Source: a virus. Taken from it: 23,342 nt of DNA. Below the pieces are notes generated by a model that did not search any database, was not told the DNA's origin, and saw nothing but the letters and a program-made list of their open reading frames with translations. Made by a program: the position numbers and the translations under genes. The stretch covers positions 1 through 23,342 of IMG/VR virus record IMGVR_UViG_3300032241_002001. One strand, given 5' to 3'. Shown here in pieces: positions 14,141-21,749 of the stretch; position 1 is the first letter of the stretch; each line of letters starts with the position of its first letter.

Positions 14141-14793
14141 CTCGTACAGAATTAGATCTGTTGCAACAAGCTGGATATACATTTGAACAACCGTGGCAAG
14201 TGGTAGATCTATTTGAAAAGAAAATCGCAGAATTCTTTGGAGCACCTTATGCTGTGGCCACAGATTCTTGTACTCATGCCCTGGAATTGTGTTGTCAGCT
14301 GCATGGTCGTAAGAAACAAAGTTTAAAGGTGCCTGTACATACTTACATGAGTGTGCCCATGATGCTGGACAAGATAGGCCAGGCCTGGCAATTTGTAGAC
14401 AGTACCTGGTCGGAACAATACAGGTTAGATCCTTTGCCTATTGTTGATGGCGCAAGGCTATGGCGTGCCAATTCGTATGAACCTGGCACCCTGTTGACAC
14501 TCAGTTTTCAATTTAAAAAACACATTGCCATTGGTCGTGGCGGCATGATCTTAACTGACAACCTAGCTCACTACACACGCCTACAACGCATGGTGCGTGA
14601 CGGTAGAGATCGAGAGCTATTATGGGCCAACGATGATATTGCTGAAATTGGGTATCATTACTACATGACACCCGAAGATGCTGCACGTGGTATCTTGTTG
14701 TTTGACGAGCTTGCTACAGTAGCGCCAGATAAACTATGGACCTGGCAAGACTACAAGCCCTTGACTGAATTCTCAGTATTTAAACATCGCTGA
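14131..14793 (+). CDS. Short DegT/DnrJ/EryC1-type aminotransferase
   Basis: A 220-residue protein that matches the large domain of DegT-family sugar aminotransferases: FEKKIAEFFGAPYAVATDSC (28-47), PIVDGARLW (Asp106, pyridine-binding) and LSFQFKKHIAIGRGGMILT, where Lys129 or Lys130 is the expected PLP lysine, followed by the GGM(I/V)LTD hallmark. Normal family members have about 370 residues; here the C-terminal domain is missing. It may be a naturally reduced form or a remnant, but the frame is clean and ribosome site (AGGA) present. Such enzymes make amino sugars from keto nucleotide sugars. It is coupled to the NPD-like gene and ends 14 bases inside the convergent acetyltransferase gene, a possible partner. 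Confidence 0.72.
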   Translation: MPVTRTELDLLQQAGYTFEQPWQVVDLFEKKIAEFFGAPYAVATDSCTHALELCCQLHGRKKQSLKVPVHTYMSVPMMLDKIGQAWQFVDSTWSEQYRLDPLPIVDGARLWRANSYEPGTLLTLSFQFKKHIAIGRGGMILTDNLAHYTRLQRMVRDGRDRELLWANDDIAEIGYHYYMTPEDAARGILLFDELATVAPDKLWTWQDYKPLTEFSVFKHR

Positions 14794-15373
14794 TACGTCT
14801 AGCCGTTGATCCAGCATACCGGCCAGCCTGGTCAATATCTTTAACCACATTACTTAGGCCCATGATTTCCACATGGTCTGCAATAGTAACCTTGTTGGTC
14901 ACAGTGGCTTTGATGTTGAATACACAATGATCACCTACAATGGACTTGTCAGAAATAGTAACACCAGGTCTAGTAATACAGTTGCGCCCTACACGACTGT
15001 AGTGCCCAATTAGATTGTACGGGCCAATCACACTGTGCGGTCCAATTTTGGATCCTAAGGCTACAATAGTAAATGGAAATACAAATGCGCCAGCACCAAT
15101 ATCAGCAGGTGGATTGGTGCCTACCAAACTGGTATCGTGTATAACTGTGACTAGATCCAAGTTGTTTTGATCTATCAAATCAATCATGCGTCTACGTTCC
15201 GCTAGGTCTAGAGTCACAGCCACAATGTATTGATAATCAGCGTCGGCTACAAAATCAGGAGGTTCTATCACATCTACTGCGTGAGTTTTAATTATCTCGT
15301 TTACAAACTCCTGAGTCATAGATGACTGTGCATAACCAATGATACGAATAGGTTTGTTGTTTCCAATGATCAT
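14780..15373 (-). CDS. NeuD/PglD-like hexapeptide acetyltransferase
   Basis: A 197-residue protein with an N-terminal alpha/beta domain (about 1-85, starting NNKPIRIIGYAQS) and a left-handed beta-helix built from hexapeptide turns (IGAGAFVFPFTIVALGSKIG, HSVIGPYNLIGHYSRVG, ITRPGVTISDKSIVG, VTIADHVEIMGLSNV). The fold matches sugar O/N-acetyltransferases of the NeuD/PglD group, which acetylate sialic acid or amino sugars with acetyl-CoA. The ATG overlaps the stop of the upstream glycosyltransferase-like gene as ATGA. It converges on the DegT-like aminotransferase, whose product would be a natural substrate. The enzyme at 277-909 belongs to the same class; the two differ enough to act on different sugars. 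Confidence 0.8.
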   Translation of the reverse strand: MIIGNNKPIRIIGYAQSSMTQEFVNEIIKTHAVDVIEPPDFVADADYQYIVAVTLDLAERRRMIDLIDQNNLDLVTVIHDTSLVGTNPPADIGAGAFVFPFTIVALGSKIGPHSVIGPYNLIGHYSRVGRNCITRPGVTISDKSIVGDHCVFNIKATVTNKVTIADHVEIMGLSNVVKDIDQAGRYAGSTARRISDV

Positions 15374-16437
15374 AGGCTGGCCAACATGTTGTGTACGGAT
15401 TCGTTTGTACGTTCACAAATCATACGGAAACAGTTAGAGTCTACATATTCTCGATTGTATTCTGTACTGCCTCGGGTCATTTCATAAAGATCGTCAGCTG
15501 ACCAAGATTGCAAAGATTTTATTACGGTAACAATCTTTTCTAAACGTGTTAAGTCGCCTACGTCTTCGTCAAAGCTCAGGTCCAGCGGACCGTAATCAAA
15601 TTGTAGACCTAGACTACGCAACCAACGATACACATAAGCCTGTCCCACAGATATAAATGCTGTGCCACTCACTAGACATTTCCAAGTTTTTTCTGTGATA
15701 AATGGACCTGGACGACATACAGCACGCCCGTTGTGCTGTGTGAAGCTGTAGTGATAACTTTCTTGTGTAAAATTCAGTGCGGCCTGACGATAAGCTGTGT
15801 TGTTGTAGTTGCCTTCAATACCGTCGTCCTGCGGCAGTTGTAATTTTTGATGATTCCACACTTCTTGAAACAGTTGAGAAAAGTGATCACATACAGCATT
15901 ACCGGTAGGATCCCAACTGTGTATGTCTTTGGGTCTGTAAAGATTGTGATGCAAGGCAGTTACACAGTCGTCACCCAGGTATTGTTTCAAGGCTGCAAAT
16001 ACAATAGCTTTGCTTTGTGTCACGCGATTGTTCAAGGCACTGGCCTTGTATTGAATATCTTTTTGGAAAGGACGTGGTGTTCTAGGTATGCCAGCAATAC
16101 GTTGATATATGTTGTTGTAACTTGCATACTGTATTTGATCAGTGTCTAGAGAGTCTGGCATGATGCTACCTGTAAGATGTATAATTTTGCCATTTACTTG
16201 ATTGGCTATGTGTTCTGGAAAACCAAACATGTAACTGTCGCCGTGAGTAATGTAGTAGTCATAGCCTGGAGGAGGCGCATCCGGATAACTGCCGTCCCAT
16301 TTCCACTGCGCACACAGCATTAGGTAAACACTTTTGTTTTGAATGTCTGCGATCCAGGGCCACCAATGTAGTATTTCATCGGTAATGATAATGTCTTGTA
16401 TGGGGCCTGTAACTGCCACAGGAATGTAAGGGTGCAT
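15370..16437 (-). CDS. Putative glycosyltransferase with an ITEKTWK-type motif
   Basis: A 355-residue protein. The C-terminal part has PFITEKTWKCLVSGTAFISV (about 248-267) followed by YRWLRSLGLQFDYGPLD. This resembles a segment common in phage proteins related to GT10-like fucosyltransferases (TEKxWxALxxGxxPVxxG), where the Glu-Lys contacts the nucleotide sugar. The N-terminal half looks Rossmann-like (PVAVTGPIQDIIITD; YITHGDSYMFGFPEHI) but has no definite motif. It follows a TATAAATA late-promoter match at 16472-16479 and is coupled to the acetyltransferase downstream. A role in adding a sugar to a virion or cell-surface glycan is possible. Confidence in the family is moderate, in the substrate nil. 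Confidence 0.5.
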   Translation of the reverse strand: MHPYIPVAVTGPIQDIIITDEILHWWPWIADIQNKSVYLMLCAQWKWDGSYPDAPPPGYDYYITHGDSYMFGFPEHIANQVNGKIIHLTGSIMPDSLDTDQIQYASYNNIYQRIAGIPRTPRPFQKDIQYKASALNNRVTQSKAIVFAALKQYLGDDCVTALHHNLYRPKDIHSWDPTGNAVCDHFSQLFQEVWNHQKLQLPQDDGIEGNYNNTAYRQAALNFTQESYHYSFTQHNGRAVCRPGPFITEKTWKCLVSGTAFISVGQAYVYRWLRSLGLQFDYGPLDLSFDEDVGDLTRLEKIVTVIKSLQSWSADDLYEMTRGSTEYNREYVDSNCFRMICERTNESVHNMLASL

Positions 16438-16471
16438 TAATGCTCACTTTGGTTAAAATAGGTAGCGAATC

Positions 16472-16479
16472 TATTTATA
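16472..16479 (-). promoter_or_regulatory. T4-type late promoter (TATAAATA)
   Basis: A perfect TATAAATA on the minus strand, 35 bases before the ATG at 16437, in the 79-base gap 16438-16516. It is the consensus late -10 of T4, recognised by gp55 together with the clamp. No sigma70 -35 is present. A GC-rich short inverted repeat (CGGC...GCCG, about 16481-16497) precedes it and might slow readthrough from the nuclease gene, but it is too weak to call a terminator. Confidence 0.6.
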
Positions 16480-16516
16480 GCCCGGCAGCAGCCGCCGACA
16501 CGTAACCCTAGCGGTC

Positions 16517-17047
16517 CTAAGGTGTGTTCTGTCTGGGTTGAGGATAACGAGTGGTACTGGGTTGATCGGGTCGATGTTGGTAGTTGCAAGCAGGATTGAG
16601 CACAGCTACTATACGATCTTCTATGGCGCCTAATTTCCGTTTGAATGTTTCAGGATCATCTCCGGCATCTGGCGGAATAGGAAAAAATCTAAGTGTTATA
16701 TTTTTGAGATCATCCATGCCATAGCCAGCGGCAAAGAAACGTTGACTAAACTCTTGCCAATTTTTCATTTGCTTGGCGCTGGTACATTGATCCAGCAGTT
16801 TTTGTATGTGTTTGTACCAGCGTTCACGAAAATTGTTTTTGCTGGCTATGCCTATGTAGAAATATCCCCAGTCGGGGTGATACCAGGCATAGATACCGCT
16901 TTGTAAGACTTCAGGCGGTAATTGCTGTTTCTTTTTGAAACGTATTTTTAGACCAGGCTGGCCAGGGACCTTTTGTTGTACAACATCAAATATGCTGTAA
17001 AAAGGATATCGAACGCTACGCCCTAGGGCGATCTCATTGAGTCTCAT
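16517..17047 (-). CDS. GIY-YIG domain endonuclease
   Basis: 176 residues from ATG 17047; a TTG at 17074 opens the frame further but that start is excluded by the overlapping mini-ORF. GIY (51-53) and YIG (64-66) are 10 residues apart; FRERW (73-77) supplies the conserved Arg; AIEDRIVAVLNPACN (141-155) holds the catalytic Glu143 and the following Asn. This is a full GIY-YIG nuclease set of the homing-endonuclease/Seg type. It contains no DNA-recognition module that I recognise beyond a basic N-terminal patch (RFKKKQQ) and a Pro-rich tail. Being free-standing between other genes, it may mediate mobility of its region or degrade host or competitor DNA. The start overlaps the mini-ORF stop as ATGA. 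Confidence 0.82.
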   Translation of the reverse strand: MRLNEIALGRSVRYPFYSIFDVVQQKVPGQPGLKIRFKKKQQLPPEVLQSGIYAWYHPDWGYFYIGIASKNNFRERWYKHIQKLLDQCTSAKQMKNWQEFSQRFFAAGYGMDDLKNITLRFFPIPPDAGDDPETFKRKLGAIEDRIVAVLNPACNYQHRPDQPSTTRYPQPRQNTP

Positions 17048-17121
17048 ACTGGTGCGTAGGGATTTCTTGGGCAATCACTGCCATCGTCTTCAGGCCAGAC
17101 TGGATATTGATTATCGTTCAT
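17044..17121 (-). CDS. 25-residue mini-ORF coupled to its neighbours
   Basis: Too short for most gene callers. The ATG at 17121 overlaps the stop of the deaminase-like gene as ATGA, and its TGA (17044-17046) overlaps the ATG of the GIY-YIG gene as ATGA. Fitting exactly between two genes by the same coupling used throughout the operon argues that it is translated. The peptide is acidic and Pro/Asn-rich (MNDNQYPVWPEDDGSDC...) with one Cys, no membrane segment and no known family. It may only serve translational coupling, or be a real micro-protein. Confidence 0.5.
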   Translation of the reverse strand: MNDNQYPVWPEDDGSDCPRNPYAPV

Positions 17122-17756
17122 TTGCCATCCACATGTAGTTGACTGCCCTTGTTGAAACTGGGACTAAAAGGACTTTGTGCTACTCGTCCACCTTTGGCCT
17201 GACTCCAGGCATAGCCGGCACGATGACCTGAGCAGTCCTTGGTGCAGGGCGATCCTAGGAAGCTGAGTTCATTTAATTCGTTCTTAAGCCAAGTATCAGC
17301 AAAGGCCTGGCATAGAGCTTGTATTTTTTTATTCTTAGTAATTTGTAAATGATAAGTTTTGTCACCGGCAGTGGTCTGTTGGCTGGGATCTCTGTAGCCG
17401 GCATAGACCTTGTGTACCGGTGTGCTACTGATTAGATCTTTGCAACTTGATCCTTCACGGTCAGGCATGGGTTCAGTGCAGGGACTACAAGTGGTCAAGA
17501 TAATACTGCCTTCGGGTATTTCACCAAAACGTTCATGATAAGCATCTATGGCCGCACGTTCACCGTGTACATCGCCTTGGTCATTGCGATAGTTCAAGGC
17601 GGCCACACAGTTGTTGTCAGGATCTAACACAGCGGCAGCAACCATGCCATACTCAGCCGGATCTCGGCGTTGTCCGTCAATTACCAACTCACACAGCTTG
17701 ACCAGTAGGCGATCCAGCTTGTCGTGATTGCGAATGTGAAAATCACTTATCTTCAT
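17118..17756 (-). CDS. Cytidine-deaminase-superfamily protein with a Cys/His tail
   Basis: 212 residues from ATG 17756 (ATGA with the upstream gene; a longer frame to 17774 is unlikely). VHGERAAI (His64, Glu66) is the zinc/catalytic H-x-E motif, preceded by a strand MVAAAVLDPDNNCV. TTCSPCTEPMPDREGSSC provides Cys90, Cys93 and Cys105 as zinc ligands; the spacing is not the usual PCxxC but recalls the longer loop of RibD-like deaminases. A separate tail follows: GSPCTKDCSGHRAGYAWS (168-185), a Cys/His motif I associate with other marine phage proteins. The substrate could be a nucleotide, a base in DNA, or a pterin-like ring. Position in the coiled-coil/Dps gene group suggests it may be virion-linked. 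Function uncertain, fold fairly sure. Confidence 0.65.
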   Translation of the reverse strand: MKISDFHIRNHDKLDRLLVKLCELVIDGQRRDPAEYGMVAAAVLDPDNNCVAALNYRNDQGDVHGERAAIDAYHERFGEIPEGSIILTTCSPCTEPMPDREGSSCKDLISSTPVHKVYAGYRDPSQQTTAGDKTYHLQITKNKKIQALCQAFADTWLKNELNELSFLGSPCTKDCSGHRAGYAWSQAKGGRVAQSPFSPSFNKGSQLHVDGK

Positions 17757-20700
17757 TTTTTGCGGCCTGCGCAATGAGCCCGTTGACTAAAACCTTTAGG
17801 ATGACTGCAATCGATACTGCTTTTGTATTTGGCCGACCATTTTTCGTCTAACTGATCATCTGGAAAGAATTCACTACCTGGCATACCAAACTCGTCGGCA
17901 TCATCAAACGAATCATCCGGAACGCCAAGTATATCCTTGACCTGATGCACCCAACCAGATACATCACTGGTGCCAATTTCATCCAGATCGCCTACGCCAT
18001 ACGCAACTTCTTCTACGGCCTGCATGACTTTTTCCGGACCAAATTCTTTTAATAAGTCCAAGTGTGCAACCATGATACGTTTAAGGATCGCGCTTTCGAC
18101 TTCCTCTGAACTGGTGCTGGATTCTTCTCTAAGGCCTTCGATGCGATCTTGTTCACGTCGCTTGGCACGTTTACGAGTATAGTCAGTTTGTGGATTCTGA
18201 GGTTGACGAGCAACAGGTTTACCAGCATCAATATCCTTTTCACGCTGGCGACGCTTGGAGTAATCTGTTTCACCTTCCGTCACACCTTTTTTCTTGTCTT
18301 TTAAGTCAGCAAGTTTATTTCTTGCTTGTGCATCGCCGGCGTATCTATTATCGCCCTTGTTCCACATCTTGTTAGCAAGTTCTTCATTACCTTTTTCATC
18401 AGCTTTGTTGCCTAGCTGATCATACTTCTGTGAGTGACCTTTAGATTTCTTAATATAGCTCTTTAGTGTTTCAGGGCTTAGTTCATCTAACTGCGCTTCC
18501 GCCACACCTTTGTTCTTTTTAACCTGAATCTTTGGACGCTTTGGATAGCGTGGTCCTGCTAATTTATCAATTTGATCTTTTGAAAGATTATTAGTCCAGT
18601 TTGTATCACCGTTGGCACGAATCTGCCTTGCTAATTCTGTGCCAGCACCTTTGGGACCAAAGTGGCGATTGGTTGCCTCCTTCATGATAGGATTAAGTGT
18701 AATCTTATCAGCTTTTTCTTTTTCACCTTGGTTGTATAACTTTTTCTTCCAGTTATCGTGGAAGCGGCGAGCATCTTCGTAGTAGTCAAATGTTTTAACA
18801 CACTTGCCAGCCAGGCAAACTTCATATGGCTCTACCTTGTTGAAGTCTTGATAACCTTCCTTGAGACCAACCATGGTTATCTGTCCATCCTGGGACTTAA
18901 TACCAACTTCCATACTGGGGTATTTGTTTTTTATATTCTGGGCATGTGCTTGGGCTTGGGCATAATCGTTATACTGTTTCAACGGAGTCCAACGTCCGTC
19001 TTTGCGACGACCTACTTCATATATTGGACCCAGGTTACGTTCTTGACGTTCGATGTCTAAATTTTTATAGTAACCCTCTTCTAAGGTAGAACCGGCCGGT
19101 TTAATACGATCGGCTCTAGGAGCATTTTTTGCCCAGTAGTCCTGCATTTTCTTTTCCTGCTCAGGAGTGGTCGGTGCTGTTTGTGCCACACGGCGCTGTT
19201 TACGACCCGCCCGTTCGGCCTGCTTGGCCGCAATGGCCGCCGCTAATTTGGCATCTAGTTCAGCTCGCTTGGCATACAGTTCAGGAACCATGCCAGGACG
19301 ATAAGGAATATGATAGTGCCGTGCTGCCAACTTGACAGCAGTTTCAAAGTCAACAGCCTGTCCTTCGCGACCCATCTGTTGCATGTATTCTACAGCCGCA
19401 CGATATAACAATTCGTTGGTAGTCATTTCAGCACCGGGTTCGATGGTTTCGGCCAAGGGTATTTGTTTGCCTTCGGCGGCCATTTGATCTGCTTGAGCTT
19501 GTTGAGTTGCTCGAGCTTGTTTAGTTGCTTTTTTAGAATTAATAGATGTTACATTAGAAGCAACTGGTTCATTTTTGATTTTTTTAGTTGACGCTGGTTC
19601 TAATCTCATACGGCCAAACAGTTGATCCATTTGGTCTTGGGCAGATTTTTTGTCTGCTACGGTCTTGGCTCTTTTTTCCGCTGCGGCCTTTTGTTTGGCC
19701 ACACGTTCTGCTCGTTCTTTTTCCAGTTCATCAATACGACCTTGTAGTTGATCAATCTGAGCCTGCGATTGTTTTTGCTGATCCGGCGGCTTGACAGCTG
19801 ATGCCTGTTGTAGTTGTTGTATCTGTTTGTTCAGTTGAACAATTTCAGCACGAGCTTCAGCATCTTGTGCGGCAACTTCAGCTGGCACAGGCTCTGGTGC
19901 ATAAGAAGGCTCTGCCTTGGGTTCTGGTGCAGGTTGTGCAACCGTTGTGGGCGGGACCTGCCGTAATTGTTTGTACAGGTTGTCGATTTCGCGACCTTGT
20001 GAAGTGATTTCAGAACTTTGTGTTTGATTGGTCTGCACCAACTGTGTTAGTTGTTGTTGCTGACGATCGATTTCAGATTCATGTTGTGCAAGCTGTTGCT
20101 CGGTGCGAGCCGCTTGATCCATTTCATCGCGAACCAAGGCTTCAATGTCTGATGCAGCAGATGGCTGACGGCCACGCATCTTTCTCAGTTCACGTGCTAC
20201 TACAGGGTCACGTGCTGTTTTACCGCTTAGATCCGGTTCTTGAGAATTTTTTTTTTGACCTGCAGATTCGCTTAGGTCCTTGAATGGTTGCCACTGGCGA
20301 GCGTCAGGTTGTGTTGTGCCAGTCTGCTGTGGCTCAGGGTGTGGACTAGGCGAAGGTGAAGTCTGCTGTTGTACGCTGGCTCTGTGCTCTGCACTGGGCC
20401 TACGATACTGATACGGCTTGAGGCGACTCACAAACAACATGAAATTTTCAAATGTTGAAAAATTCTTTTCAATAGCTTTTTTACGAGCATTTGGATTCAT
20501 CTGGTACAGTGCGACCAAGGCATTAAAAATACTAGGTTTGGTCAGGGTGGCCTGTTTCTGCTCTTCCATAAACGGAATAATCACATAAGGAACTTCGGCC
20601 TTGTAGGCCTGTATCAACTGTTGATATACTGCTTGGCCTGCAGATTCTGGTGTCTGGGCTGTCAATTCAAATGGCTTGTTGCCGGCATCGACTTCGTCCA

Positions 20701-21166
20701 GCTCGCTTTCGTAGGTAGGACCTTCTTTGCCAGGTCCGCCTTTGCCGGTTAACCAATCCTTGGCATGTCCAATGATGCCCTTGTTAGGGTTAGGATTTAC
20801 ACGCTGTTGCGGAGTAACTACGTCACTACCGACCTTGCCAGGTTGATTTAGTCTGGCCATCTTGGCCTGTTTGTCTGCTACATCCGGAAGTCCTGCTTCA
20901 CCAACTAGACTACCATAGCCCATGCACTCATCTTGGGTCTCTGGTTTTTTGCCATGTATGATATCCAAACGTTTGGCAACCAGATCTTCGTATTCAGCTT
21001 CCAGAGCTTTTACTTGTGCAGGACTGAGATTTCCATTGCGTAACTGTGTACGAATATCTGCGGCTCGTAAACTCAAAGGTTCAATCAATCGAGCAATAGT
21101 ATTGTCTACTGCACCTTCGTGCAGTTCTTTTTCATGACGGGTATTGAATAAATCTAAGGTTAACAT
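17753..21166 (-). CDS. Giant coiled-coil, low-complexity protein, probably structural or packaged
   Basis: A 1137-residue protein, very rich in Gln, Lys, Glu and Ala. Residues about 1-250 appear folded (ELHEGAVDNTIARLIEPLSL near the start; KAEVPYVIIPFMEEQKQATL). About 260-640 is Pro/Gln linkers and coiled coil (REIDNLYKQLRQ; QIDQLQGRIDELEKERAERV). About 740-830 is a small domain (GRWTPLKQYNDYAQAQAHAQ). About 970-1040 holds a repeated TDY(S/T)(K/R)(K/R)R block. The end has a conserved-looking helical part (VMQAVEEVAYGVGDLDEIGT) and a basic Cys/His tail (DCSHPKGFSQRAHCAGRKK). No enzymatic motif is seen. Several L-x-E-G sites could be prohead-protease cuts. It may be an internal virion or scaffold protein. 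A run of ten A in the coding strand lies at 20247-20256. Confidence 0.7.
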   Translation of the reverse strand: MLTLDLFNTRHEKELHEGAVDNTIARLIEPLSLRAADIRTQLRNGNLSPAQVKALEAEYEDLVAKRLDIIHGKKPETQDECMGYGSLVGEAGLPDVADKQAKMARLNQPGKVGSDVVTPQQRVNPNPNKGIIGHAKDWLTGKGGPGKEGPTYESELDEVDAGNKPFELTAQTPESAGQAVYQQLIQAYKAEVPYVIIPFMEEQKQATLTKPSIFNALVALYQMNPNARKKAIEKNFSTFENFMLFVSRLKPYQYRRPSAEHRASVQQQTSPSPSPHPEPQQTGTTQPDARQWQPFKDLSESAGQKKNSQEPDLSGKTARDPVVARELRKMRGRQPSAASDIEALVRDEMDQAARTEQQLAQHESEIDRQQQQLTQLVQTNQTQSSEITSQGREIDNLYKQLRQVPPTTVAQPAPEPKAEPSYAPEPVPAEVAAQDAEARAEIVQLNKQIQQLQQASAVKPPDQQKQSQAQIDQLQGRIDELEKERAERVAKQKAAAEKRAKTVADKKSAQDQMDQLFGRMRLEPASTKKIKNEPVASNVTSINSKKATKQARATQQAQADQMAAEGKQIPLAETIEPGAEMTTNELLYRAAVEYMQQMGREGQAVDFETAVKLAARHYHIPYRPGMVPELYAKRAELDAKLAAAIAAKQAERAGRKQRRVAQTAPTTPEQEKKMQDYWAKNAPRADRIKPAGSTLEEGYYKNLDIERQERNLGPIYEVGRRKDGRWTPLKQYNDYAQAQAHAQNIKNKYPSMEVGIKSQDGQITMVGLKEGYQDFNKVEPYEVCLAGKCVKTFDYYEDARRFHDNWKKKLYNQGEKEKADKITLNPIMKEATNRHFGPKGAGTELARQIRANGDTNWTNNLSKDQIDKLAGPRYPKRPKIQVKKNKGVAEAQLDELSPETLKSYIKKSKGHSQKYDQLGNKADEKGNEELANKMWNKGDNRYAGDAQARNKLADLKDKKKGVTEGETDYSKRRQREKDIDAGKPVARQPQNPQTDYTRKRAKRREQDRIEGLREESSTSSEEVESAILKRIMVAHLDLLKEFGPEKVMQAVEEVAYGVGDLDEIGTSDVSGWVHQVKDILGVPDDSFDDADEFGMPGSEFFPDDQLDEKWSAKYKSSIDCSHPKGFSQRAHCAGRKK
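18149..18271 (-). repeat. Degenerate internal repeat of the giant protein
   Basis: Two copies of a basic motif inside the coding sequence: TDYSKRRQREKDIDAG and TDYTRKRAKRREQDRIEG, about 25-30 residues apart. Each is preceded by a linker and followed by a short acidic stretch. They look like duplicated lysine/arginine-rich segments, perhaps for DNA binding in the capsid. The DNA copies are diverged, so this is an old duplication. Confidence 0.5.
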
Positions 21167-21167
21167 A

Positions 21168-21746
21168 TTATCTTTCTTCTACATAATCTTGTGAATCCGT
21201 GACTTCAGGGCGAGCACGGCGATTGCGGAACATTTGTAAAGCAGTTTCCGCATGATCTAATTGTTTGAATTTTGTGGGCATGGCACGTCCAGCATGGCAA
21301 ATCTTAAAACCATCTTGATCGTTGCCGTGTATTTCACACACACGACCATCGGCCATTTCCATAGTTTTAACCGGTACGCTTTCTCTGGCAATCAAGTCAC
21401 GATCTTTTGTGTCTTTATCTTTGAGATCTGAATCTCCAGTTTTCTTTTCTTTGATGTCCGAATCTTCGATTTCATCTGCTACAGTCTTGATAAAATCTGT
21501 GAATGATTTTTTAACTTTGTCTAAGACATCTTCGGCCACTTCGTTGTCTACAGACTCTTCGCAACCACCAACCAATTTGCCAGCCATTGGATTTTTAGGA
21601 TCTTTTTTGGCAGTGAGTACTGCTACTGTTTTTGGTCGAAAGGTAGCACTCAGCTGATTGACTGAACGTTGGTTTTTATCCAGTCCTTCTTCAAGAACAC
21701 GGAGGCGATCTACTATACTATAGATGTCGTTATGATCTGGTGCCAT
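21168..21746 (-). CDS. Acidic conserved hypothetical protein
   Basis: A 192-residue protein. The first 30 residues form a helix ending VLEEGLDKN, then a basic patch (VLTAKKDPKNPMAGKLVGGC), a strongly charged middle (Lys/Asp repeats such as DSDLKDKDTKDRDL, about 100-117) and a C-terminal small domain with DGRVCEIHGNDQDGFKICHA and a helix (DHAETALQMFRNRRA). The C-terminal domain appears, from memory, in other marine phage proteins; function unknown. The ATG lies three bases after the Dps-like stop and its stop is one base before the giant gene. The L-x-E-G near residue 17-20 matches the prohead-protease pattern seen in the neighbours. Confidence 0.65.
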   Translation of the reverse strand: MAPDHNDIYSIVDRLRVLEEGLDKNQRSVNQLSATFRPKTVAVLTAKKDPKNPMAGKLVGGCEESVDNEVAEDVLDKVKKSFTDFIKTVADEIEDSDIKEKKTGDSDLKDKDTKDRDLIARESVPVKTMEMADGRVCEIHGNDQDGFKICHAGRAMPTKFKQLDHAETALQMFRNRRARPEVTDSQDYVEER

Positions 21747-21749
21747 TGC

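Noticed and set aside
15370-16437. Firm GT10 fucosyltransferase call
   Set aside because: Only the TEKxW-type segment is recognisable; the rest does not match clearly, so only a putative glycosyltransferase is reported.
17045-17074. TTG start for the GIY-YIG gene
   Set aside because: ATG 17047 overlaps the mini-ORF stop as ATGA and the extra nine residues show no family similarity.
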